DNA of 6,509 bases from the NCBI GenBank assembly GCA_005801485.1, contig SYDM01000061.1, forward strand, positions 1-6,509, given 5' to 3'. Both the position numbers and the translations under genes were made by a program. The notes beneath the pieces are model-generated. The model worked only from the letters and a program-made list of their open reading frames with translations. It searched no databases and was not told where the DNA came from. Source of the DNA: Rickettsiales bacterium (GTDB lineage Bacteria > Pseudomonadota > Alphaproteobacteria > Pelagibacterales > Pelagibacteraceae). This document shows positions 1-6,509 of this stretch, piece after piece. Within the stretch, counting starts at the first letter, position 1, and every line of letters starts with the position of its first letter.

Positions 1-1047
1 AAAAAAACTGAAATTTATAAAGGGATGAAAAAAATTGATGATCAGTTGGGGGGCACCACTCCACTTAATATTATTTTAAAATTTCCAGTAAAAGAAGAAA
101 AGAGAGAAAAAGATGATGAATTTTCTGAATGGGATAAAGATGCTAAAGATAAAGATGAAACATATAAATATTGGTTTACAAGAGATAAAATTGATAAAAT
201 TTTAAAAGTTCATGTTTATTTAGAATCTCTTCCGGAAATAGGTAAGGTTATTTCATTTGGAAGTATTATTAGAGTTGCGGAGGATTTAATCGGTAATAAA
301 TTAGAGACTTTAGAAACTGGTATACTTTACAGTAAATTTCCTGAAGAGATTAAAAAAGAAATAATATCTCCCTATATTTCTATAAAAGATAATGAAGCAA
401 GAATTAGTGTAAGAATAAAAGACTCTTTAGAAGATTTAAGAAGAAATGAATTAATTAAAAAAATTAATTCTGAATTAAAAACAAAAGTTGGCTTGGGTGA
501 AGAAGAATATAAACTTTCGGGTGTATTAATTTTATTTAATAACCTATTACAAAGTCTTTTTAAATCTCAAATTTTATCCTTAGGTGTGACAATGATAGGG
601 ATTTTATTAATGTTTTTAGTTCTTTTTAGAAATTTGACTTTATCTTTAATTGGGGTTGTTCCAAATTTTATAGCTGCTTTTTTTATTTTAGGAATTATTG
701 GTCTTTCTGGAATTCCATTAGATATGATGACGATTACGATTGCGGCAATTACTATTGGTATAGCCGTTGATAATAGCATTCATTATATCTACCGGTTTAA
801 AGAAGAATTTGAAAAAATAAAAAATTATAACGATACAGTTAGCAAATGTCATAATACTATTGGTATTTCTATACTTAACACCACTGTCACAATAATTTTT
901 GGTTTTTCTATTTTATTTTTATCTAACTTTATCCCAACAATATATTTTGGAGTATTAACGGGTGTTGCGATGTTATTTGCTTTAATATCTGTATTAACTC
1001 TTTTACCTAAACTCATACTAGTTTTAAAACCTTTTGGTAATGAATAA
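1..1047 (+). CDS. RND-superfamily exporter, C-terminal part (5' partial)
   Basis: Inner-membrane transporter of the RND/MMPL type (COG1033-like), probably proton-driven; the substrate cannot be told. The frame is open to the window edge, and the residues before the ATG at 25 (reading KKTEIYKG) fit the family, so that ATG is internal and the true start lies upstream. Of the 348 visible residues, about 1-185 form the second periplasmic loop. It opens with a LGGTTPL motif, followed by a Lys/Asp/Glu-rich linker (about 30-56) and a YWFT motif, an arrangement I recall from this subfamily. Five membrane segments follow at about 190-209, 215-238, 242-263, 286-307 and 310-342, matching TM8-TM12 of RND proteins. 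The third contains GIAVDNSIHY, the usual RND signature after a membrane Asp. The C-terminus looks intact. The stop overlaps the start of the CvpA-family gene, so the two are probably co-transcribed and translationally coupled. Confidence 0.9.
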   Translation, partial: KKTEIYKGMKKIDDQLGGTTPLNIILKFPVKEEKREKDDEFSEWDKDAKDKDETYKYWFTRDKIDKILKVHVYLESLPEIGKVISFGSIIRVAEDLIGNKLETLETGILYSKFPEEIKKEIISPYISIKDNEARISVRIKDSLEDLRRNELIKKINSELKTKVGLGEEEYKLSGVLILFNNLLQSLFKSQILSLGVTMIGILLMFLVLFRNLTLSLIGVVPNFIAAFFILGIIGLSGIPLDMMTITIAAITIGIAVDNSIHYIYRFKEEFEKIKNYNDTVSKCHNTIGISILNTTVTIIFGFSILFLSNFIPTIYFGVLTGVAMLFALISVLTLLPKLILVLKPFGNE

Positions 1048-1585
1048 TTTTATAGAATTTTTAAAAAACGATGTTTTTTTATTTGATATAGTTTTTTTAG
1101 TAATTATTTTATTCAATACAATAAAGTGCTTCTCTCAAGGTTTTTCCTTAAGTTTCTTATCTGCTCTCAAATGGATAATTTCTATAATAGCCACAATTAT
1201 ACTCGTACCTCAATTACAACCTTGGGTAAGTAATTATATTGAATCAGATTTTATAAATAGCGTTGGTATAAGTGTTCTTGTTTTTATTGTTTCGTTATTT
1301 ATCTGCATTGTTTTGAGTAAATCAATTGGCACCGCTGTAAAGTGGACTGGTTTTGGATCGGTGGATAAGTCTTTCGGAATACTTTTTGGTTTGTTTCAAG
1401 GATATGTAGTTGCTGTTTGTTTTTTTTCTATTTTAAATTGGTTTTATTCATATGAAAAATGGAATATAACTACGGAAAGCACTTTTTCTTTTAATATTGT
1501 TAAAAAAGGAAGTGATTTACTTATTGAAGAATTTCCAAATTTTAAAGACATAATTGATGCAAAAGAAAAAATTGAAAAAATTTAA
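1040..1585 (+). CDS. cvpA: CvpA-family inner-membrane protein
   Basis: Small integral membrane protein of the CvpA (colicin V production) family. Its molecular role is poorly defined; in enterobacteria it is linked to colicin V export and envelope stress tolerance. The 181 residues contain four predicted membrane segments at about 12-28, 38-57, 73-93 and 111-134. Family-like features are a Gln-Gly-Phe turn after the first segment (QGFSLSFLSALKW) and a GSVDKSFGILFGLFQG stretch leading into the fourth. The polar C-terminal tail (about 140-181) is probably cytoplasmic. I chose ATG 1040, which overlaps the exporter stop by 8 bases (ATGAATAA). A TTG at 1034 in the same frame would add two residues and is less likely. 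No Shine-Dalgarno is visible, so translation probably depends on coupling. cvpA directly before purF is a classic arrangement in proteobacteria and supports both calls. Confidence 0.88.
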   Translation: MNNFIEFLKNDVFLFDIVFLVIILFNTIKCFSQGFSLSFLSALKWIISIIATIILVPQLQPWVSNYIESDFINSVGISVLVFIVSLFICIVLSKSIGTAVKWTGFGSVDKSFGILFGLFQGYVVAVCFFSILNWFYSYEKWNITTESTFSFNIVKKGSDLLIEEFPNFKDIIDAKEKIEKI

Positions 1586-3023
1586 ATTAGATAAACCTAG
1601 AGAAGAATGTGGAGTTTTCGGTGTTTCTGAGTGTGAAGAAGCATCTTCTTTAGTTGCTCTTGGTCTGCATGCTCTACAACATAGAGGTCAAGAAGGTTGC
1701 GGAATTGTCTCCTTCGATGGTAAAAATTTTCATTCAGAAAAAAGACAAGGCCTAATTGGAGATCATTTTACTAATCCAGAAGTTATAAAAAAACTCCCAG
1801 GTAAATCAGCTGTAGGACATAATAGATATTCAACAACTGGTGAAGTTTCTCTTAGAAATATTCAGCCTTTTTTTGCTGATCTTTACGGTGGAGGTATAAG
1901 TTTGGCGCACAATGGAAATTTAACAAATGCCCTAGAACTAAGAGATGCTCTCGTTAAAGCTGGAGCAATTTTTAGAACGACTAGCGATACGGAGATAATA
2001 GTTCAATTAATTGCAAAATCGAAAAGATCAAAAATGATTGATAAAATTATTGATACTCTTTTTCAAATACAAGGCGGTTATGCTTTGGTTATGATCACAA
2101 ATAAAAAAATGATTGGATTAAGAGATCCTTTTGGTATCAGGCCATTAGTTTTAGGTAAATTAGGTAAATCTTATATTTTTGCTTCTGAAACCTGCGCCTT
2201 AGATATTATAGGTGCTAAGTTTATGAGAGAAGTTGAAAACGGTGAAATCATAGTTATTGAAAATGGCGAATTAAATAGCATTAAACCTTTTCCATTAATG
2301 AAAGCTAGGCCTTGCGCATTTGAATACATTTATTTTGCTAGGCCAGACAGTTTACTTAATGGAGAATGCGCTTACGAATACAGAAAAAAAATGGGAGAAG
2401 AACTTGCAAAAGAAACAGATTTAGAAGCTGATTTTGTGGTCCCTGTACCAGACTCAGGAGTGCCGGCTGCGCTTGGTTTTAGTCAATATACCAAAAAAAG
2501 ATTTGAATTAGGATTAATAAGAAATCACTATGTAGGCAGAACCTTCATTGAACCAACACAAAGTATTAGAAGTTTTGGGGTCAAACTAAAATTAAACCCA
2601 ACGCAAACTCTAATTAAAAACAAATCAATTATACTAGTCGATGACTCGTTGGTTAGAGGAACTACTTGTCATAAGATAGTCAAAATGCTTTATGATGCAG
2701 GAGCCAAAGAAGTGCATGTAAGAATTGCTTCACCAAAAATACTTTTTCCAGATTTTTACGGTGTTGATATGCCAACAAAAAAAGAATTACTAGCTAGCAA
2801 TAAAACAAATGAAGAAATGTGTAAGTATATTAACGCTAAGTCATTAAAATTTTTAAGTTTATCAGGCTTGTATAGAGCGCTAGGATTTAAAGAGAGAAAT
2901 AAATTATATCCTCAATTAAGTGATCACTATTTTACGGGCGAGTATCCTGTAAAACCTTCAAATTTACTAGGCGAAGGAAAGATTACACAACTTTCGTTAT
3001 TAAGCGGAAAATCAAATAATTAA
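1557..3023 (+). CDS. purF: Amidophosphoribosyltransferase (glutamine PRPP amidotransferase)
   Basis: Makes 5-phosphoribosylamine from PRPP and glutamine, the committed step of purine synthesis, in the cytoplasm. From ATG 1557 the protein has 488 residues, a normal length. A 17-residue Lys-rich propeptide precedes Cys18 (REECGVFG), the expected N-terminal nucleophile after cleavage. The glutaminase half shows LQHRGQEG (about 40-47), GHNRYSTTG (87-95), LAHNGNLTN (117-125) and TSDTE (142-146). The phosphoribosyltransferase half shows PDSGVPAALGF (298-308), RNHYVGRTFI (322-331) and the PRPP loop ILVDDSLVRGTT (359-370). Of the four iron-sulfur Cys positions known from Bacillus PurF only Cys253 remains; Asp399 and a LSDHYFTG segment replace the others. 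The start overlaps cvpA by 29 bases; TTG 1554 and TTG 1572 are alternatives. AAAGA at 1544-1548 is a weak possible ribosome site. The stop overlaps that of the opposing bamB-like gene. Confidence 0.97.
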   Translation: MQKKKLKKFKLDKPREECGVFGVSECEEASSLVALGLHALQHRGQEGCGIVSFDGKNFHSEKRQGLIGDHFTNPEVIKKLPGKSAVGHNRYSTTGEVSLRNIQPFFADLYGGGISLAHNGNLTNALELRDALVKAGAIFRTTSDTEIIVQLIAKSKRSKMIDKIIDTLFQIQGGYALVMITNKKMIGLRDPFGIRPLVLGKLGKSYIFASETCALDIIGAKFMREVENGEIIVIENGELNSIKPFPLMKARPCAFEYIYFARPDSLLNGECAYEYRKKMGEELAKETDLEADFVVPVPDSGVPAALGFSQYTKKRFELGLIRNHYVGRTFIEPTQSIRSFGVKLKLNPTQTLIKNKSIILVDDSLVRGTTCHKIVKMLYDAGAKEVHVRIASPKILFPDFYGVDMPTKKELLASNKTNEEMCKYINAKSLKFLSLSGLYRALGFKERNKLYPQLSDHYFTGEYPVKPSNLLGEGKITQLSLLSGKSNN

Positions 3024-3040
3024 TTAAATTTTAATAATTT
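3014..3040. other. Overlapping stop codons of convergent genes, with weak AT-only inverted repeat
   Basis: purF ends with TAA at 3021-3023 (plus) and the bamB-like gene ends with TAA at 3020-3022 (minus), so the two coding regions share bases 3020-3023. Around this point 3014-3023 can pair with 3031-3040 at 9 of 10 positions (mismatch 3018/3036), leaving a 7-base loop. All pairs are A-T and no long T-run follows on either strand, so it is at best a weak terminator and may be chance in such AT-rich DNA. The stop overlap is directly visible; any termination role is inference. Confidence 0.3.
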
Positions 3041-4384
3041 ATTATCGTTATCTAAAAATAACATATTATTGTCTAAAAAAACTATTTCAGAACTTATTCC
3101 ATTTTTACTAATTTCTTTGAAAAAAGTTAGAGCTCCATTGCTAGGATTAAAAGTAAATAAATATCCATTTTTTGAATATATATAAATTTCACTATTAACT
3201 ATTTTAAAATCTGAAATTAAACCAAATTTATTTTGTATTTTTTTATCTTTAAGATTAGTAAAAATATTTTTAGACCAAATAACTTTACCACTAGCATTCT
3301 CCAGACACACTAAAAGATCATTTTTTAAAATAACATAAATATAATTAGAAGTTATTATTGGCTTAAAAATGGACTCAGAGGAAAACATCCAATTCCTTGA
3401 GGCTGTTACAGTATCATAATTTAATAAAAATTTTTCTGTACTTAAAGTTAGATTATTATTTTTAATAACAATTGGATGACTTAGAAATAATTCTGTGTCT
3501 CCAGCTAAAGAAGAATTTTTGAAGTTTAATACCCAATTAATTTTTTGTGACTCAAAATTTATAGAATAAAGTTCACCACTAGTATTTAAAAAAATTAAAT
3601 TACTATTAATTAAGTCCAATGCAAAATTATTGACAAAATCGGACTTTAAAAATGTAAGACTAGTTTGAAATTGCCAATTTTTTTCCCCTGTATTTGCATT
3701 AATAGCGTAAATAACGTTATCTTGATTTGCTAAAAAAATTTCATTATTTATAAATTTTAAATTAGATCTAAAAGGTATTCCATAATTTTTAGCCCAAATA
3801 ATAGATTTATTATCTAAATTAATTGCATATAAATAACCAAGATTGTCGGATACATATAAAAAATTATCATTAACAATAAAATTAAGTTCTTTATTAATAT
3901 TTTCAAAATTTTTTTTATAAAAGTTATATTCAAATATTTTTTTATTTAAGCTCAATGAAAAAATGAAAATTGTTCCTTTTTGATCGTGGGAAATTAAATT
4001 ATTATCATAAAAGATAATATTTCTATTTTTACTTGAAGAAACACTACTTAATTTAGGACTTTTATATAACAATCTTTTATTACCGCTATAAGAAATATTT
4101 GAAATATTATTTGTTGGTATAGCAAATTGTTCAAGCCAATATGATATCTTTATAGGATTATCGATTTCAAAATTGGATAAATTGACAGCATCTTTTTCTT
4201 CATTATAAATTATATTTTTAGTTGAAACATTCTCATATATTATCCCTGGTAGGTTTTTTGAAATTGATTTTGATTGTTTATTATCTACTGAAATATCTGA
4301 AGCGTCTTTCCATATTCCTGTTTTATTATCAAATGAGCAAGAGCTAAAGATTAATACCGCTAAAACTGGCAATAATTTTTTCAT
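3020..4384 (-). CDS. bamB: BamB-like outer-membrane assembly lipoprotein (PQQ-type beta-propeller)
   Basis: Probable lipoprotein subunit of the BAM complex, which folds beta-barrel proteins into the outer membrane. The 454 residues start with a lipoprotein signal (MKKLLPVLAVLIFSSC); Cys16 would be lipidated, although Phe at -3 makes the lipobox non-canonical. A polar, low-complexity linker runs to about residue 75. Propeller-type repeats of the form G-x-hydrophobic-Y-x-hydrophobic-N, then G-x-x-x-W, follow at about 137-155, 183-201, 223-241, 270-288, 311-335, 356-374 and 407-425. A final strand (NKLLKFN) is suited to close the propeller. Sequence conservation is low, so the BamB identity rests on the signal peptide, the repeats and the position after a YfgM-like gene. 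It could otherwise be another PQQ-repeat lipoprotein. The start is ATG 4384, 12 bases after the upstream stop, with a weak AAGAA at 4394-4398. Confidence 0.82.
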   Translation of the reverse strand: MKKLLPVLAVLIFSSCSFDNKTGIWKDASDISVDNKQSKSISKNLPGIIYENVSTKNIIYNEEKDAVNLSNFEIDNPIKISYWLEQFAIPTNNISNISYSGNKRLLYKSPKLSSVSSSKNRNIIFYDNNLISHDQKGTIFIFSLSLNKKIFEYNFYKKNFENINKELNFIVNDNFLYVSDNLGYLYAINLDNKSIIWAKNYGIPFRSNLKFINNEIFLANQDNVIYAINANTGEKNWQFQTSLTFLKSDFVNNFALDLINSNLIFLNTSGELYSINFESQKINWVLNFKNSSLAGDTELFLSHPIVIKNNNLTLSTEKFLLNYDTVTASRNWMFSSESIFKPIITSNYIYVILKNDLLVCLENASGKVIWSKNIFTNLKDKKIQNKFGLISDFKIVNSEIYIYSKNGYLFTFNPSNGALTFFKEISKNGISSEIVFLDNNMLFLDNDNKLLKFN

Positions 4385-4396
4385 TATAAATTATTC

Positions 4397-4972
4397 TTAA
4401 AAATTTTTATTTAATAATTGAAGATATTCTTTGGCTTTTGCTTTTTGATCTTTAGATAAAAAATAATCTGATATTAGATTTATTGCCATATTTCTCCAAA
4501 CTGAGTCAGAATTAATTATTGGGTTTAATGTTTTTATTATTGCTTCTTCTTCTCCCAATTTAAATAAAAATATAGTTTTTTTTATTTTAATTAAATTTAT
4601 ATTTTCTTTATCAATAGAACTTATTAATAAAATTCTATCAAAAAAACTAACTATTTTTAAAGAATCTTTCTCTAAGTTATTATCAATAATAAAATATAAC
4701 GCTAAAGGTGAATAAAACCTATGCCCTTTCTGTATAATATTTTCTAATAATTGTTTTGCTTCATCTGATTTATTTTCTTTAAATTTCATAGTGGCTTGCG
4801 TGTAATTTTCTGCAATTTTAATTTCATTTTTTTTTTGCACATCTTTATAAATGAAAACACTAAATAATACTGAAATTAAAAAAAATAATAATATAATTAA
4901 ATTTTTAAAATTTTTCTTAATAAAATTAGAGGTTTTACTTTGAAAACTATTATTTAATATTTCTTCAGACAT
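4397..4972 (-). CDS. YfgM-like membrane-anchored TPR protein
   Basis: Single-pass inner-membrane protein of 191 residues resembling YfgM (about 206 residues in E. coli), an ancillary SecYEG partner that cooperates with periplasmic chaperones. The order is a short polar N-terminus (1-23, presumably cytoplasmic), one membrane segment at about 24-43, then a periplasmic helical region. Helix pairs look TPR-like: about 52-65 with 68-82, 85-97 with 103-117, 126-139 with 141-150, and 158-172 with 175-188. The clearest repeat is near the C-terminus, around YFLSKDQKAKAKEYLQLL. Primary-sequence similarity is weak; the call rests on topology, size, helical repeats and the place directly before a bamB-like gene, which is the conserved yfgM-bamB order. 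The start is ATG 4972, only 3 bases after the panB stop and without a clear ribosome site, so coupled translation is likely. Confidence 0.75.
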   Translation of the reverse strand: MSEEILNNSFQSKTSNFIKKNFKNLIILLFFLISVLFSVFIYKDVQKKNEIKIAENYTQATMKFKENKSDEAKQLLENIIQKGHRFYSPLALYFIIDNNLEKDSLKIVSFFDRILLISSIDKENINLIKIKKTIFLFKLGEEEAIIKTLNPIINSDSVWRNMAINLISDYFLSKDQKAKAKEYLQLLNKNF

Positions 4973-4975
4973 AGT

Positions 4976-5749
4976 TTAGAATTCGTTTTGTTTGCTCGGA
5001 AATTTCTTAGTTAATACTGTTTTATGGTAATTTTGAACTCCTTTTTGAATTATATTATTTAAACTTACAAATTTTTTAACAAATCTTGGGTAAAAACCGC
5101 TTAGTCCTAGCATATCATCGGTAACTAAAATTTGCCCATCACAATGAATGGATGCTCCTATTCCTATTGTTGGAATTTTCACAGATCTTGTGATTTCTTT
5201 AGCTACATCAGATGTGACACACTCGATTACAATACTAAATACTCCAGCTTTTTCATTCTCTTTTGCTTGTTTAATTAATTTATTTCTATCCTTTTCCATT
5301 AAACCTTGAACTTTAAATTTTTTAAAATATTGAGGAGTAAAACCTATATGACCCATTACTGGAATGCCTATCTTAACCACGCTTTGTATAATTCTGAAAT
5401 TTTTTCCATTATATTCCATTTTGACTGCGTCGCATTTTGTTTTTTTAACAATTAATTTTGCATTTTTTTTTGCTTCTTTTACACTTCGGTATGTGTTGAT
5501 TGGCATATCTACAACACACAATGCTTTTTTTAGATTAGACTTTACGCTAATGCCATGTTGTATCATCGTTTCAATAGTAACTTGGTGAGTGTTGTTCATG
5601 CCATACATGGCTGTTGCTAAAGAGTCTCCTACTAAGACAATATCACAATATTTATCCAAAATTTTTGCTATTGGCTTAGAATAAGCAGTAAGACACACTA
5701 AAGGTCTTTTGTTTTTTTTTTCTATAATTTTTAAAATTTTTTTTTTCAT
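4976..5749 (-). CDS. panB: 3-methyl-2-oxobutanoate hydroxymethyltransferase (ketopantoate hydroxymethyltransferase)
   Basis: Adds a hydroxymethyl group from 5,10-methylenetetrahydrofolate to alpha-ketoisovalerate, giving ketopantoate, the first step of pantothenate (and so coenzyme A) synthesis; a cytoplasmic TIM-barrel enzyme. At 257 residues the length is near the family norm of about 264. Visible motifs are LTAYSKPIAKILD (20-32), VLVGDS (38-43), VVDMPI (79-84), VKMEYN (109-114), GHIGFTPQ (133-140), IECV (175-178) and IPTIGIGA (192-199). By family alignment Asp42, Asp81 and Glu112 are the metal ligands and Glu176 the catalytic acid; all are present. Small departures are MEY for the usual LEG and TSD after ECV where P-A-E/D is common. 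The start is ATG 5749, 3 bases after the guaA stop. The first 13 codons hold runs of 10 and 9 A. The usual partner panC is not in view. Confidence 0.96.
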   Translation of the reverse strand: MKKKILKIIEKKNKRPLVCLTAYSKPIAKILDKYCDIVLVGDSLATAMYGMNNTHQVTIETMIQHGISVKSNLKKALCVVDMPINTYRSVKEAKKNAKLIVKKTKCDAVKMEYNGKNFRIIQSVVKIGIPVMGHIGFTPQYFKKFKVQGLMEKDRNKLIKQAKENEKAGVFSIVIECVTSDVAKEITRSVKIPTIGIGASIHCDGQILVTDDMLGLSGFYPRFVKKFVSLNNIIQKGVQNYHKTVLTKKFPSKQNEF

Positions 5750-5752
5750 TAA

Positions 5753-6509
5753 TCATTCAAGCTCAATAGTGCTTGGAGGTTTTGAAGTTATATCATAAAC
5801 AACTCTATTTATACCTTTTACGCCATTTATGATTTTATTTGAAATTTTATCTAAAAAATTCTTTGGAAAATTAAAATAATCAGCTGTCATGCCGTCTTCT
5901 GAAACTACCGCTCTAATTAAACAAATATATTCATACGTTCTTGAATCGCCCATAACACCTACGGTCTTTACTGGCAACAAAGCAGCGTAAGCTTGCCAAA
6001 TTTTATCATATAAATTATTTTTAATAAGTTCTTGGATAAAAATGTAGTCAGCTTCTTGTAAAATTTTAACTTTTTGAAAAGATATATTTCCAACCATTCT
6101 TATAGCTAATCCAGGGCCCGGAAAAGGATGCTTACTTGATATGCTTTTAACTAATCCAAGTGATTTTCCTAATGCTCTCACCTCGTCTTTAAAAAAATCT
6201 TTTAACGGTTCTATCAATTGTAAATTCATTTCTTTTGGAAGCCCTCCAACATTGTGGTGTGATTTAATTTTGGAAGTTTTACTGCCTGTAGCTGATCTGC
6301 TTTCAATAATATCAGGATATAAAGTTCCTTGAGCTAAGAATTTCACATTTTTAAATGATTTAGCCTCTTTTTCGAATAACTTAATAAATAAATTACCTAT
6401 AATTTTTCTCTTTTTTTCAGGGTTGATGACATTTTTAAGCTTTTTAAAGTAAATTTTTGATGCATCAATTATTTTTACATTTAGTTTATATTTATTTCTA
6501 AATATTTGA
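5753..6509 (-). CDS. guaA: GMP synthase (glutamine-hydrolysing), C-terminal part (5' partial)
   Basis: Converts XMP to GMP using ATP and glutamine in the cytoplasm. The reading frame is open to the window edge, giving 251 visible residues (last full codon 6506-6508), roughly the C-terminal half of a protein of about 520 residues. The glutaminase domain and the SGGVDS P-loop would lie outside the window. Visible motifs are [10 protein letters not shown] (29-38, end of the ATP pyrophosphatase domain), LAQGTLYPD (58-66), [10 protein letters not shown] (82-91), [11 protein letters not shown] (127-137), VGVMGD (183-188) and the C-terminal KPPSTIELE (243-251), the XMP-binding and dimerisation end. 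A GTG at 6344-6346 could be mistaken for a start, but it is an internal Val codon: GuaA-like sequence continues upstream. The gene ends with TGA, 3 bases before panB, so it probably leads this four-gene unit or sits within a longer one. Confidence 0.97.
   Translation of the reverse strand, partial: QIFRNKYKLNVKIIDASKIYFKKLKNVINPEKKRKIIGNLFIKLFEKEAKSFKNVKFLAQGTLYPDIIESRSATGSKTSKIKSHHNVGGLPKEMNLQLIEPLKDFFKDEVRALGKSLGLVKSISSKHPFPGPGLAIRMVGNISFQKVKILQEADYIFIQELIKNNLYDKIWQAYAALLPVKTVGVMGDSRTYEYICLIRAVVSEDGMTADYFNFPKNFLDKISNKIINGVKGINRVVYDITSKPPSTIELE

Noticed and set aside
25..27. ATG as the true start of the RND exporter
   Set aside because: The frame is open from base 1 with family-like residues before the ATG, and the visible part would lack TM1-TM7; it is a window truncation, not a half-size transporter.
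64..190. Charged Lys/Asp/Glu stretch in the exporter as a possible insertion or foreign domain
   Set aside because: An acidic, low-complexity linker followed by YWFT at this place is something I recall as usual in this RND subfamily.
567..779. Minus-strand open frame of 70 codons
   Set aside because: It lies antisense within the membrane region of the RND exporter, and its Ile/Lys-rich translation resembles no family; a shadow of the real gene.
3014..3040. Rho-independent bidirectional terminator
   Set aside because: The stem has only A-T pairs, one mismatch and no clear T-run after it, so it does not meet the usual criteria; it is recorded only as a weak inverted repeat.
5364..5588. Plus-strand open frame of 74 codons
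   Set aside because: It is antisense to well-conserved panB, with no recognisable protein features of its own.
6141..6332. Plus-strand open frame of 63 codons
   Set aside because: It is antisense to the conserved C-terminal part of guaA, with no independent support.
6344..6346. GTG as a start for a short, 197-residue GuaA fragment
   Set aside because: The upstream frame is open to the window edge and translates to typical GuaA sequence ([10 protein letters not shown] and more), so the GTG is an internal Val codon and the gene is simply cut by the window.

Overview
The window is very AT-rich and almost entirely coding, with gaps of 0 to 12 bases and several gene overlaps. It is chromosomal housekeeping DNA from a streamlined bacterium. 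The low GC, the Lys/Ile/Asn-rich proteins, the weak or absent Shine-Dalgarno sites and the style of PurF, GuaA and the RND exporter point to a SAR11-like (Pelagibacterales) alphaproteobacterium. That assignment is inferred from style and recalled family sequences, not from a database search.

Layout: two operon-like blocks run towards each other and meet at base 3020-3023. The plus-strand block (1-3023) holds the C-terminal part of an RND-superfamily exporter (its 5' end lies outside the window), a CvpA-family membrane protein, and purF (amidophosphoribosyltransferase, first committed step of purine synthesis). Each gene overlaps the next. The minus-strand block (6509 down to 3020) reads guaA (GMP synthase, N-terminal half outside the window), panB (ketopantoate hydroxymethyltransferase), a YfgM-like membrane-anchored TPR protein, and a BamB-like outer-membrane assembly lipoprotein. 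Gaps in this block are 3, 3 and 12 bases.

The two blocks pair purine metabolism (purF, guaA) with envelope functions (RND exporter, CvpA, YfgM-like, BamB-like) and one pantothenate/CoA gene. cvpA-purF and yfgM-bamB are widely conserved neighbours. The gene der, often found after bamB, is not present here: purF abuts bamB instead. The purF and bamB stop codons overlap by 4 bases, leaving no space for an ordinary terminator.

I see no RNA genes, mobile elements, CRISPR arrays, convincing promoters or long non-coding stretches. No undescribed system is evident. The points worth a second look are the stop-codon overlap of the convergent operons, the loss of three of the four iron-sulfur ligand positions in PurF, the junction of the two operon blocks, and the long A-runs at the start of panB.
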